Assembly (NCBI GenBank): GCA_910589415.1
Contig: OU342636.1
Location: 39,323,735 to 39,387,734, forward strand
DNA length: 64,000 nucleotides
Direction: 5' to 3'
Source: Malachius bipustulatus
Lineage: Eukaryota > Arthropoda > Insecta > Coleoptera > Melyridae
This document shows, piece by piece, positions 1 to 11,689 of the stretch (the first letter of the stretch is position 1; each line of letters starts with the position of its first letter). The position numbers and the translations under genes are program-made. The notes beneath the pieces were generated by a model that saw only the letters and a list, made by a program, of their open reading frames with translations, did not search any database and was not told the origin of the DNA.

Positions 1-17
1 TCTGCAGCTCCGCAACA

Positions 18-1130
18 ACACCACTCATGACCATTTTTCTTATTGTGTGTATAAGTAATAAACAATAATTAATAAGTTTATTTTACCTATATGTATATAC
101 TGACAGATCGCTGACAGTTTATTAGGGTGGAAATTATACCTCACGAGCTGGTCGGGTCTAAAACAGTTACTATACTTCACGGTCATGGTGAAACTTTTTT
201 CGTTTGGTCGACGTTGGCTGCTGAAGAATACGTCCGATGCATTTTTTTACAAAGAAAACTTATGAGACTGAAAAATGGACTTTATAATAATTATTACGTT
301 GAGATTTCTGAAACAATCACAAATTTCGGAGTATTCACGGAGCCCGAAAATAGCGAAGAAAAAAATTTCAAATTTTAGCTGTTTTTGTCCTATTTTTGAC
401 GTCCTATCGTCGTACAGGAAAATGTACCATTCGGACATTATTGACCGTAACTTTGGCCTCGTCGATCTTAAGAAGATCGCAAAGGTATCGGCGTGTAGCT
501 GAGAAATCGTTTTCGAGGACTGCAAAGTTTCGTCGCAATCGACGCAATCGTCTGTCGCGTATGAGCTGTCAAAGTCGATCTAAAGAAAATTTTGGGCCAA
601 TTTTCAAAAGCGTCTGTGGCGGCCATTTTGAAAGATATCGCGATCGCAACTTGACGTCGCTCACCTAGTCGTCGAACCCTTTTGATGGAAAACGATCGTC
701 CATTCGAAGCGTCCACCGTTTAGAAAAAAACGGCCTAACAATTTTTTTCCCCAGAACAACGAAGAGTTCATAAAAAAATGAAACAAAATCAAAACGGTCA
801 AGAATTTCAAATCGGCGCGTTTGAATCGTGGCGAGTCACGAACCGAAATCCGTTTTTCGAATATCTGGTTATGTAGAAAATCGGTAAATGCGGCCAAATG
901 AAGTTTTTTTTTATTCAAAAAATCAAAAGGGGACACCGTGCATCTCTTCAATCGAGCCAAATTTCAACTTTCTTACGACGAAAAATGGCGCCTCTATAGT
1001 GTTTCCTAGCAAAACGCACAGCCTCACAGACAGACGTCATTTTTGGAGTGGTGGTTTTAGTATACTTCCAAGAAACTTCAGCTTCTCGGCATAATTTCGC
1101 GCAATTTAGCTCCAAATCAATAAATCCATT
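18..1130. repeat. Dispersed repeat family A, copy 1
   Basis: About 430-1050 matches 9360-9810 over most of its length (shared blocks include GACCGTAACTTTGGCC, GTGTAGCTGAGAAA, AAGCTGTCAAAGTCGAT and ACCGAAATCCGTTTTTCG). Open frames here are broken by both comparisons and look non-coding. The edges are not defined. The bases before about 430 are only loosely related. Confidence 0.5.
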
Positions 1131-1880
1131 TTCTATTCGTTTCAAATAGGATTTGCAATTTGTTAACGCACATCTAGGTCAGTGTGGATGTGATAATATA
1201 AAAGACCACAAACCGTCGTTTGTCCTTGAACGGTCTACTAGACCCCTCGATATTCCGCCATTGATGGACACCGGAGCTGAAACGGCTCGCAATAATAATA
1301 ATGGAGCCGCGAGATCGACGATCCGATCCTATTGAGCGATGCGAGCGGGCACAATTTCCGTTGAAAATCGTGTTAGCAGCGTTCCGATCAGATCAAAACC
1401 TGGGCTATTAATTGCGTTCTATGAGCAATTCGCCGTTCGAGGTTTACAATGGAAGCATCGAAACTGCATTTATAAAGCGCCTTCTGCACAATTTATATTC
1501 ACGGCTCATGGCGATCATAATTGTTAAAAAAACAATTTTATTGTCTTCTTCACGTGAAATACCTACAATTGAGTACGGGCTGATATAGGTAGAGAAGAAT
1601 TTCTCTCTTTTTTAATTCGTAGATATCTGGGACTAAAATACCTACCTACGTTATTACCAGAGTTTGAATAACGATCTTACCAACTTGAACTTGAGAAGTT
1701 TTCTTATACTATCAGTAACCACTGAATACCTGAATACACGATTATGATAGTTTGCCATGGCTATCCGCAATAGGAATCTCATAGTTATAGCATGAGAAGC
1801 ACCTACTTCACTGCTGCGCTGTCGATATAGCTATGCGTTCCTCAAGACGTATCGTATGAGAAATAATAAATTGTTAACAG
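1131..1880. other. Unique non-repeat sequence, no gene seen
   Basis: This stretch is not repeated elsewhere in the window. It has two short open frames (60 and 62 codons) without splice or start support. I see no RNA gene. It could be intron or regulatory DNA. Confidence 0.3.
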
Positions 1881-1906
1881 ATTTTTGATCTGATAGCGGC
1901 TTTAAG

Positions 1907-1962
1907 GGGAGGGAGGGGGAACGAAAGAAAGAGATGAAGAGAGAGAAAGGGGGGGGGGGGGA
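1907..1962 (+). repeat. Purine-rich low-complexity tract
   Basis: G/A-only run made of GGGAGGGGG, GAAAGAAAGAGA and GAGAGAGAAA pieces, ending in twelve or more G. No function is claimed. Confidence 0.8.
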
Positions 1963-2454
1963 ACGGTAACATTTATTACGGGAGACACAACAATATTCTG
2001 AACAATAATAAATCACACATTGGTTTCATTTTCGCTTTCATAAAATTATTCCGCTTCTGTAACGATCGGTGTTCTGATTGACGCTTTGATTCGTTTGAAA
2101 TGAATCGACTACTGCTTAGTAATATATTATGGTGTGAATCTATACCTGGTAGAGTCTTTTACGGCTCAGATTCATCCTTATTACCAGTCTTTGTGTACAA
2201 GTTTCCATAAAAAAAAAAAAAAAAATTCGCTCATGAAATAAACTTTCATGGAGACTTTAACGATCGAATAGCAGCGGAACTTACTGTAATCATTTTATTT
2301 TAGAGTTGCACAAAAAAATTTGGTCCCGGGATAACTAAAAGTATAAGTAAATGTGAATTTACTTATAGAGAGTATGTACTTAGAGAGAGGGAAAGTTCCA
2401 TTCGGGAGTTAAATAATTCTCGAAGCCGTTCCAGAAGAACACTAAATGTTTATA

Positions 2455-4134
2455 CAGGGTGGTCCAACTTAAAACGTCAGGACTTTACCAAACGATAGAT
2501 AACGTTAAAATAATGCCAGTTTCTCTAATACACTTATAGCCGGGAAAGCTTCCTTTTCAAGATACAGGGTGTTAAAGTTTTGGGAAAAAAATAATGTTTT
2601 GAGAATATTGTCAAAACGGCTGCTTTAAAAAAATTGAAATTTGGCACGCAGCATGAGCTAAGTATCTTTCATGATTTACGGCTTATGGTGATAAATTGCA
2701 AAAACCAGTGGCGGAGATATGGGTGTGCAATCGCCCCTTTTCGAAAAAAAAATTGACGCCACTGACTCTATGGCAAACTTAATAATTCTATTCAATGCCC
2801 CATGCTTTTTAGAACAAATTAGTACTCTATAATTTGTTTCACAAGGCGCACTGTTTTCGAGATAATTCAGGTTTTCTTAGGTAATATCTGTAGCCATTTT
2901 AAGAACAGACAAATTCTAATCAAATAACTTTTACTTAAATAATTAAATAACAGGAATAAACAACACCTAACTAATGTAACAATTGTTCGAAATAACCATT
3001 CTGTTGAATGCATAACTGGCAACGTCTTCTGATGGAGTTGTTTAGACTAAGTAGCACGTCGTGATTAAATATCTGCACAAGCGCTCCGAATCCTAAGCAA
3101 GAGTTCCTCTCTATGGGGCACCGGAGTTGCATAAACAATTTCTTTCAGATGACCCCAAAGATAGAAATTCAGGGGGGTTAAATCTGGAGACCGTGCAGAT
3201 GAAAAGGATGTCGATGATCCCGTTTTAACACTCTTAAAATTGTGCTTTTAGAATTTCCAGTGGTTCGACTCACTCTTCTTTGACTTGTCCTCGGGTCTCT
3301 GGTAAATTCAGGTAGTATGCGGTTGTTTCTTCTTACGGTATCAACATTTAGACGATTAGGATTTCTAATGATGGGCATTATTCCTCTCTCAACAAATTGA
3401 TTATGTACCTTTGAAAAAACATTATGTTGTGGCTGTCGTCTGTTGGGAAATCGTCTGCGGTATTCTAGAGCTGCTTCTGCCGCATTTCCATTACAAAATC
3501 CATAGATAAAATGCATATCAGCATATTCTTGATTAGAAAATCGTAAAGGCATCGTAATGTTTAAAAATAATACCAATAGTTTGTTGTAGAGAGATTTAGT
3601 GACACTTATTAACAAGCAGATATTAAATTGGTTAAAACGTCAAAACTTGGTCATAGTCTACTTCGTGAAATTTAAATTAGTTTTGTAATGTAAAGAGCCT
3701 AGCATTACCTAAGAAAATCTTAATTATCTCGAAAAATGTGCGCCTTGTGAAAAAAATTATAGAGTACTAATTTGTTCTAAAAAGCATGGGGCATTGAATA
3801 GAATTATTAAATTTGCCATAGAGTCAGTGGCGTCAATTTTTTTTTCGAAAAGGGGTGATTGCACACCCATATCTCCGCCACTGGTTTTTGCAATTTATCA
3901 CCATAAGCCGTAAATCATGAAAGATACTTAGCTCATGCTGCGTGCCAAATTTCAATTTTTTTAAAGCAGCCGTTTTGACAATATTCTCAAAACATTATTT
4001 TTTTCCCAAAACTTTAACACCCTGTATCTTGAAAAGGAAGCTTTCCCGGCTATAAGTATATTAGAGAAACTGGCATTATTTTAACGTTATCTATCGTTTG
4101 GTAAAGTCCTGACGTTTTAAGTTGGACCACCCTG
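2455..4134. mobile_element. Tc1/mariner-like DNA transposon with ~430-bp inverted repeats (copy 1)
   Basis: The element is flanked by TA on both sides (2453-2454, 4135-4136) and starts CAGGGTGGTCC and ends GGACCACCCTG. Its two arms (about 2455-2890 and 3700-4134) are close reverse complements of each other. It is 1680 bp long. The centre carries a damaged transposase on the minus strand. The second copy at the right window edge (63180 on) is the same family in opposite orientation with the centre deleted. A diverged relative lies at about 49.6-49.95 kb. Confidence 0.92.
2971..3552 (-). pseudogene. Internally deleted DUF4817/HTH-type transposase
   Basis: The ATG at 3552 opens a 125-codon frame (to 3178) starting MPLRFSNQEYADMHFIYGFC. 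This is the helix-turn-helix N-terminus annotated in many arthropod transposases as DUF4817. It ends at HPFHLHGLQI, which normally leads into the catalytic domain. The next recognisable piece (3178-3070) is the very C-terminal block TPLNFYLWGHLKEIVYATPV, normally some 120 or more residues further on. After one more frameshift comes a last stretch (IRRRCQLCIQQNGYFEQLLH) ending at 2971. The DDE catalytic core is therefore missing and this copy could only move if helped from elsewhere. Confidence 0.8.
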
Positions 4135-4209
4135 TATAAGCGGACAGGCAATCGGGTCAGTTCAGTGTAGACCGCGAAGTATTAAGCGAATAAGGAAGCG
4201 ATAATAAAA

Positions 4210-4575
4210 ATGGGCGAACCGACAGAATTATTCCTAACAAAAATCCGTTTTCTTCGCTTATTTCTTAGTGTTATAATTTTCGAAGAGATAACAGATGGTC
4301 TACTTTTTGAGAGAGGCTTGTTTATTTTCCAGGAAATAGAACATAGAACAGGATTCAGCCAGTTGTTATGTGAACACCCCTCTAACCCCGGGGCTACTGA
4401 ATCTGAACTGATCGGCCGTCTTTGTCTTTTATTATTAGATGCTAATACCTATTACGTTTACGTACAGATACTTCATAGATGGGATAGGATAGCTGGGACT
4501 GTAATGAAATGGGATTGCGTAAAAGCCGGTGGATTGGCAGGTCATTACACCGTCACACGCAATAATCGACTGTAA
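4210..4575 (+). CDS. Possible short coding exon or leader ORF, 121 codons
   Basis: The frame opens with a good insect start context (AAAA before ATG) about 75 bp past the right end of the CAGGGTGG transposon. It is preceded by GGTCAGTT, which resembles an arthropod initiator. The 121-residue product has a hydrophobic segment near residues 13-23 but no recognisable domain. The T-rich first half and a TTTTCCAG inside it (4325-4332) could instead be intron and acceptor. Chance ORF is quite possible. Confidence 0.22.
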   Translation: MGEPTELFLTKIRFLRLFLSVIIFEEITDGLLFERGLFIFQEIEHRTGFSQLLCEHPSNPGATESELIGRLCLLLLDANTYYVYVQILHRWDRIAGTVMKWDCVKAGGLAGHYTVTRNNRL

Positions 4576-5154
4576 GAGTAAGATTAAGAGTAAGAGTAAG
4601 AGCAGCATGCTGTATGTAACTACGAGTAGGTACATAACATAACCAGCTAGCAGACGTGGTGCTGGTGCAACTCATCATAAGAGATAAACAAAAAAGTAAT
4701 TCAGTTAATGAAGAATTATTATAAAGTGGATTTCAGAGAGCAGAGAGAGAGAGAGAGAGAATGAAACGATCTGGAGTACCTACTATGGTGCCATATAACA
4801 TTTCATAATGTTATCAGATGATTACTAAATCGGCTCAATTTAATTACTCTGAGAGTCCTTTTTTGGGGAGCAGGAGTAGGACCTGTTAAACTTCGTTTAT
4901 TATAAGTAAAATTAAGTTCGAAATACCAATCAGTGTCGTCTGCGCATCGTAACTGCGCAAACTTCTAATGATCTTGGACAATCACGGAGGTTGGATGATT
5001 CATTTTGCTGGCAAATCGTTACACCGTCATGGAAAAAAATCTGCCGGGGTGTTTTCCAATTAATTCAGTTTTGCCAGCCTTTCAATTAAGTCAAAACTGC
5101 ATTTACCTTTTTTGTAGACGATGAACGTCCCTATCATATTCTTACCCTATTTTA

Positions 5155-5660
5155 ATGAGCTGTCTAAAAAATTCGAGAAAATTGTCCCCGAAAAAAATCG
5201 CTATTTTTAAGTTTTGGCCGATAGCAACTAGTCCAATTTTTTTTTCGAAAAACTATTCCTATAAAGTTTATACATCTATGCTTTCCCTAAAATACTTTCC
5301 CCATAGAATCTTGCTGCATTTGATCACCACCGAGAAAAGTCCATACAGGTGGAACCATGTAAAAATAAATACGGCCCTGAACGGGGGCCTTAAAATTCTC
5401 CGATACGACCCATTTTCGAAAGGTCATCTTTGGGGTTGCTGAGGTACCCTTCAACTAAATTTAAACACGATCGGTGCAACTTTCAGATACTCGGGGTGTT
5501 TCCTAGGTGTTTCTCGAAAAATCCCGATATTCCAGGAAAAATAATATTATCTGGGAACGGATCCCGCTCATTTTCAATAGGCTTCATTGGATCGCGCTCT
5601 GTTTAAAAGGGGCCAAATTTCAACCTCTTGGGACGAAAAATCGCGACTCTATATTGTTTT
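5155..5660. repeat. Dispersed repeat family B, copy 1
   Basis: Aligns with 14290-14770 (same strand), with 53620-53990 (reverse) and partly with 60460-60700. Shared landmarks: ACGGCCCTGAACG, GGGAACGGATCCCGCTC, GTGTTTCCTAGG and a CCAAATTTCAACTC-like block. No coding capacity is conserved between copies. Confidence 0.65.
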
Positions 5661-5989
5661 TTCTAGACAATTCTAGATTCTAGACATTTTCATTGTTTTT
5701 CTACAAGTAGGTATACTTCAGACCATTTCAAATTTTATTCTATGAGAGTTTACCTCTTTTGCTAGTATTATTGCAAAAAACCGCATCAAAAACGAACCCA
5801 AAATGGCAATTTTAGGGTTTTCCCAAAATTTTGCCCATTCTCCCAGGGGTTCCCCAGTGTTTGTCTCAAATTGAAGGTAAAATGGAAACGGATTTTTCGC
5901 GCTAATTTCAATTACAAGTGGTGTTGTAGAGCAAGGAAACTTTTTGCATTCTTTCATGCAAAATTGACCCCGAGATCGCTGAAAAAATA

Positions 5990-6720
5990 CACGAAAAAAA
6001 TTCGTTGTGGCAAGCAATTTCCAGAAGCAAAGAAGGCTCTGAAACTTGATGGAGCTGTTGATGACTTCATTCTCAATAATTAAAAACACTCTTGGGGGTT
6101 TTCTCTGCTTTTTTGATCCCGGCATACATATTTGCAGAAATTAAGCGTGAGTCTGCTATGCACCCCAATACTTCTTCGATGTCCAAAAAAGTTCTAGAAG
6201 CAAAGAAAACCGTGAAGCTTGGTGGAGTTGTTGAGAACGTTATTCTCAGTAATTTTATATGCTTCCCAGGTTTTCTTTGCAGGTTCTCTCTTAACAGCTC
6301 ACCCAAGTACTTTGGCGGCATCGCTGTCATGTATCGAATGGTTTTATTGGTGCCCAAAAAATTTTCAACAGCAAAGAAAACTGTAAAACTCGATGAAATT
6401 GTTGAGAACATTACTGTCAATAATTGCAAATGCTTCACAGGTTTTCTTTGCAGTTTCCCTCTTAGCAACTCACTCAAGTACTCTGGTGGTATCGCTGTCG
6501 TGTGTCGGAATAACTTCTTTAGTGTCCAAAAAATTTTGACGCAAAGAAGACACCGAAGAAGTCTTGAGATGAATGAGAAGGCAGGCAGAGAACGTATCAT
6601 CAAGTTTCAGAGTTTTTTTGTTGCTCTTGCATGACAACGAACTTTGTGCGTGTAACTGTTCAGCGAGCTTGGGGTCATTTTTGCACCCTTTGTACCTTCT
6701 TGCATTTTTCAAGGAAAGGA
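5990..6720 (-). repeat. About four tandem units of a ~180-bp repeat, open in long frames on both strands
   Basis: Units share TTTTCTTTGC, CGCTGTCNTGT, AAGTACTNNGG(T/C)GG and AAAANTNNTGGACNNNAAAGAAG-like landmarks at spacings of about 175-180 bp (for example 6204, 6384 and the related 6545 block). Because the period is near a multiple of three, a 176-codon frame (6603-6073, minus) and a 180-codon frame (6092-6634, plus) both stay open. On the minus strand a 60-residue unit containing PPxYLxELLRxxLQRKPxKH repeats twice cleanly and once degenerately. No known protein family is recognised and there are no splice signals that settle the strand. Confidence 0.6.
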
Positions 6721-7184
6721 AACTTGAAACATTTATTTGCAATGAAATTATTGCGAAAAAAATAGTGTGCTGAAATTAGAATCTGCTTCAGCGTTATGGC
6801 ATTAAGTTAGGTATAACCATCACAAGTCTGCACCCTTCTTGGGGTTGCATAGGAGGAGGGGTGGGAGAGTTGGGGGATATTCACAACGATTCTGGCAGAA
6901 TGGCAATCATTCCTCATCGCAACACGACTGTTCAAAGATTCCTGCACCCCCATTTACCTTTACTGGACAATAAACTGCTTTCTACCAGCAATCTTGGCAA
7001 CCCATGGTTATAATAGTATTTAGTCTACTGTCAAACTGACTAATTACTTTTAAGGGACTACCTTGAAATGGTTCTTCAGCAACTGTGGGGCTTGCATGAC
7101 GATTTAGACGAAGAAAACATTTTCAGAAAACGAAACACTCAAAAAGTTTAACGGGCAAATCTTGAAAAAAAAACCTCGACTCAC

Positions 7185-7921
7185 CTCTTTAAGTCCATCC
7201 AGCCTGCCCAGACTCCTGGCCTGTCTCATTCCAGTCTCGATGAGTTTACTCCTGCCGCGTTTCCTCCTCTCCAACAGCCTGGGCTTCCTGGGGGCAAGCC
7301 CATGACTGGTCGGCGCCGGCGCATCCTCCGGATCAGAATGCACTTCCGGGCAGTGGTAAGTGTGCCGCCTCTTCGACGAGGGGCTCGTGATACGGGTGAG
7401 CAGGCTGTCCAGCATCCCGCTTGATCTATATAAAAAACCAGGAATGTTCCCGACTTACCAACACCAGTACCAGTACCACATCGTCACAGTGATAACCCCG
7501 GCACGTTCTCGTCTCGTATCTACGGATATGTTAAGACCGTTACAATTCACTGATCTTCTTGTGGTCGCACTGGCACTGGCACTCGCGGGTAGCTACGTCG
7601 TAGATACCTTACACCGTGTGGTTTGGTTACAAGTCACGGTACGCTCGTGTACTGTTACTATAATAATACGTACAAGACTATGTCGCGCTCGAGTATGTAT
7701 GTAAATAGGAGGGATCAGTTGTTGTTAGTTGTTATGGAATGGCGATGGCGATGTATTGAGATGATTATTTCTGTGTTGACACATATTTTGACACCCGCGC
7801 TGTTTGCTCCGCGTTTTGTTTGCACACGTGCGTCCTGGGCGTGTTGTTACGTTTGAGTTTGAACGGAAAGTTCACGAAACTGGTCGTCCGTTTCCTTCGG
7901 TGTAGGATCGTCGTCAATCAT
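7185..7921 (-). CDS. Two exons of an unrecognised minus-strand gene (partial)
   Basis: Exon A, 7921-7851, begins right after a good acceptor (TTACAG) with an ATG and reads MIDDDPTPKETDDQFRELSV, ending at a GTAAC donor in phase 2. Exon B, 7425-7185, follows an acceptor after a T-rich tract (ATATAG), completes the split codon and stays open for 80 codons to a strong GTGAGT donor. Exon B is much richer in GC than its surroundings and very basic (KPRLLERRKRGRSKLIETGM), which supports real coding. Together they give 104 residues in phase 0 at the 3' donor. The ATG directly at the acceptor suggests an upstream 5' UTR exon. Later exons would lie left of 7185. I cannot find them in the repeats there and they may be outside the window. 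The family is not recognised. Confidence 0.6.
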
Positions 7922-8029
7922 CTGTAACAGAAATTCTTGGTGTTAGTGGGTACCTAAATGTCTTTGTCTACTAGTTAGAGCTAATTTACAAGTTACAATA
8001 ATAAGTTAGTGTGGGTAAATTGAAGCTCC

Positions 8030-8200
8030 AAGCTCCGGTCAGATCAAAATTTTGCAAAGCCCGGTCCGCTCGATTTTTTGGCAAACATGGTCCGCTCAGC
8101 TCCAAAATTTGATTTTTGCAAAGTCCGGTCAGCTCCAAAATGGAAAGAGCTCGCATTTTTGAGGTGAGCGCAAAAATCGAATCTTGAAGTATTTTCGAGT
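8030..8200. repeat. Short imperfect internal repeats around GGTCCGCTC/GGTCAGCTCC
   Basis: Phrases such as AAAGCCCGGTCCGCTC, CATGGTCCGCTCAGCTCC and AAAGTCCGGTCAGCTCC recur every 40-50 bp. They keep a 120-codon minus-strand frame open that has no recognisable features. Probably degenerate non-coding repeat. Confidence 0.4.
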
Positions 8201-8480
8201 TCTTGCAAAAACTTAATTTTCCACTTGACCGAGCCTCACGAAACAAATTTTCAGCAGACCTTGAAAAAAATTTAATCAAAAGAAAAATCTGACCGGACCT
8301 TGTCCTTATAATGTGTAAAATCTGCACTACCCTAACTTTACAATCCATGAGACGCCACTGTTTTTTGTTTTTTTTACGCTGGATTGCTCAGACTGCTGTC
8401 AAGTTGCTATAACCTATACAATTTTTAACAATAACTTTCAAGGAGAATAAACATGAGAGAGGAAATTGATAAATCGGTAG

Positions 8481-8555
8481 GGTACCTGTATTACCGACAC
8501 TAACGCTTACTAGTTGGGTCAGTACTCAGTGTCGGTAATACAGGGGGGGGGGGGG
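8481..8555. repeat. Small hairpin repeat ending in a poly-G run (copy 1)
   Basis: CCTGTATTACCGACACT at the left pairs with AGTGTCGGTAATACAGG at the right around a short loop containing CGCTTACTAGTTGG. A G-run follows. A second copy with the same loop is at 60996-61052. Confidence 0.75.
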
Positions 8556-9109
8556 AGCGTGCCATCGTATCGAAATCAGTTTGTCATTTTTGCTTTTATT
8601 TTCAGAGAAAATGGCATCCAAATATCAGATTATATGGTAACACATTGGAAAATGGGTGTTTCGAACAAGGGAAATAATTTTTTTGGACTCTAAAAATCAA
8701 AATGGCGGTCATTTGGTAATTTTGACGTAACAAAGAAACTCAAAGCTACGATCCTATTGTGAGAAAAAAACAAAAAAAAAATTGTCATTTCTCAAACGTC
8801 AAAATCGAAATTATTGAAAAACATCATTTTTCTCTGTTACAAAATTCATTATGGTAGCGGTGTAATTTATGGTTAAAATAATATTTGCCGTTGTCAAATC
8901 GTAGAGAATACCCGCTATTCCAACCTGCCCGTGCAAAAAAATGACAAATTAATCGAAAGTGTCAATTACAAAATGTCAAATCTTGGAAGAAATCATTTAT
9001 TTTACAGCATACAATTTTTATTTTTTTTTTTTAATTTAATATATAAAGGCATTACTCTTGACTCGAACGTGGTCTTAAAAAAAACTCGAAAAAAAAACGA
9101 AAATGCTAC

Positions 9110-10120
9110 TTTTTAAACGTCAAAGTCCAAAAATTGCGAGCAAAAATCGGCATTTTTCGAAAATTCTCAGCGTCACCATTTTTGAAATTTAAGCGACAAA
9201 AATTGAAAATTCCGACAGAGCAACTCTTCTACTACCAAGCGAAAATAATCCCCGAGTCCTGATGTACGGAAATTATCGAGAAATTTTTTTTCCAAATATG
9301 GCTCATTTTCATTGATTTTGCTCGAAAATCATGAAGATTTTAAACGGGAAATTGAACCGCTAGCACATTTCTGACCGTAACTTTGGCCACGTCGGTCTAG
9401 GGATGATCAAAAAGATATCGACGTGTAGCTGAGAAACGGTTCTTGAAGGCTACAAAATTTCATCGCAATTGACGTAACCGTCTGTCACCTATAAGCTGTC
9501 AAAGTCGATTTAATTTTTTTTTTAATTTTCAAAAGTGTCTTTAGCAGCCATTTTGAAAAATTTCGCGATCGCAATTTCACGTTACGCTTCTTATCGACAA
9601 ACTCTGTCGACCGAAAAAATTTGTTTCGCAAAAACTTGCACCGTTTTGGAGAAAACGACGAAACAATTTGTGATAAAAAAATCGATAGGCCCCTTTTTTG
9701 ATTTGGAAAAAAAAATAAAAACGGCTGAAATTCGCAGCCAGGTACGTTGAGAGCGTCGTGAATTCCGAACCGAAATCCGTTTTTCGTTTACGTGCATATT
9801 TCCGGAGAAAATGGCGTCCAAATTTCAGGTTTTGCTGAAATTTCGTGAACACGATCAAGAAAATAATTTTTGCCGATTCGGAAAATCAAGATGGCGGACT
9901 GGAACGAAAAGACTCCGTGCTACAACACCCTCGCAAAATGTTTTTGAAAAAAGAATTGAAACTGTCATTTTAAAAATGTCAAAATTTAAAAGTTCGAAAA
10001 AATCGAAAAAAGACACGTTTTTTTGCACACAAAAAAATTTAAATAAAATCGAAGAATCAAGATGGCGGCCAGATTTTGGTTTCGTCGTACAGGCAAAATG
10101 TGCAGCAATGACGTATTGAT
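9110..10120. repeat. Dispersed repeat family A, copy 2
   Basis: Matches 430-1050 in the order described there. The overlapping frames at 9535-10124 on both strands are T/A-homopolymer-rich and not conserved with copy 1, so I read them as non-coding. Confidence 0.55.
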
Positions 10121-10129
10121 GCAAGAGCC

Positions 10130-11680
10130 AAAGAAAAAATCCCTCTCATGTATATTAGTTCATTCTCCTCGCTTACCAAACAAAATCACCTTTCGGGAAT
10201 TTGATTGTCGATTAAGTGAATTTTTTATTCACGATTCTTCTGTGATAGCCAATTTTTGTGTTTATCTGTTTTTTATTTAGACGGCCTATCAGAGAGCTGT
10301 CAAGTTGGCAAATTATCAAAAATTTGAGCAGTTGGTCGACTTTTTTTCATTCACGACTAGAGCCGCGGCAACACTTCCGACTCTGTGGTATAGGCTGCGT
10401 GTGGGACAGTCTGTGACGTCACCTGCGAGACAATTATTGCTCTTGTTGCTCTGGTATAAAACGGAAATTAGTTATTGGTTAAATATTATTCATTTTGTTA
10501 ACTTTTTACAGCAACACCGAAAAACTGATGCGTAGCAAAAAAAAAACATAAACTTAGACAGTTTTAGAGAAAAATATTCCTCTTCCAAGAAAAATTTAAG
10601 TATTGGTCTCCGTTCAAGAGTCTTGGAGGTAAATTTAATTTCATGGATTGTAATCGATTTTTGATTTCAAGGATGGTTTAGTGGAAATTGTCGTTGTAGT
10701 GGAAATAAAAGCATAACAACATATTATTAACCTTAAAAAAACAAATTACTATAAATTGTTTTGTCAGTTTTTAACAGTAAAAGAACGCTAACTGTGAGTA
10801 TCAAGTAGTACCAGTACCAGTACTAGTACTAGTGGCATTAATAAATATGATTAATTATCGTTGCTTCGTTAATTCTTGCGTTATTAAAGAATAATTACTT
10901 AGGAAGTGTAATAATAATAATAATTGTTACAGACTACACACAGTTCTTAGTTCTTGTCATTGGCTATGGGGGAAATGGGAGATCTGCTCGCTCAACTTCT
11001 CACACTCACAATGGTTGGTGTTGGTACCACTAAGTAAGCACTAAGTGTCGGTGTTTGTGTTTCTTCCTAGAAGACGCAGAGTGCGTGATCGCATTTCATA
11101 CACGCCAACTTAATTTCAGGATTACAGTAATTTTTATTTAATTTTTTATGACGAGTGAAGGCTGAGATCGCCGCCATACAAAAACTGTTCCTTATTACAT
11201 TAACTAGCTTTGTCTTGTGGCTATGGCTCGGCCATCATCCAACTCGTTTATCGTGACCGTCTATAAGCGATTTCCCTCAAGATTCAAGAAGAAACAATCA
11301 TCATAATACAAACGTGGACTGAAAAAATCTCTTACTATCAGTCGATGTTATAGTTTCTTCAAATTATTTCTGGCATGAAATCACTTCTACCACTTCCTTT
11401 TTAAGATATTCTTATACTCATAATACTAGTAATAGTATTACTAGACACCAAAAAAATAATAGGTGGAAGTTCTGGGACAGTTTTTTCAGGCTAATTATTG
11501 CTGGTATAGTTGGTGTGTCTTGTTGGTACTATCTAAGTAACAGTATCCATCTTACCATCAGTCTTCTGCCTAAATTTTTTTGTCTCCCATACATGTTCCG
11601 ACACCGTATGAGTTTGAGGGAGGAGTTCCCTTGAGAGTCCAGAGTTTCGCAAACATTTTCGCATAGACTAGCCATTTTTA
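10130..11680. other. AT-rich unique sequence, no gene seen
   Basis: No open frame with coding character, no RNA gene and no large inverted repeat seen. There are small runs of ATT/ATA and of CCAGTA/CTAGTA near 10805-10835. Intronic or intergenic DNA is likely. Confidence 0.35.
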
Positions 11681-11689
11681 GTTTATACT

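Noticed and set aside
127..716. Overlapping short ORFs on both strands at the left edge
   Set aside because: They lie in repeat family A and are not preserved in the second copy at 9.1-10.1 kb.
7360..7856. 114- and 77-codon plus-strand ORFs
   Set aside because: They overlap the antisense exons that have matching splice phase and read as low-quality protein.
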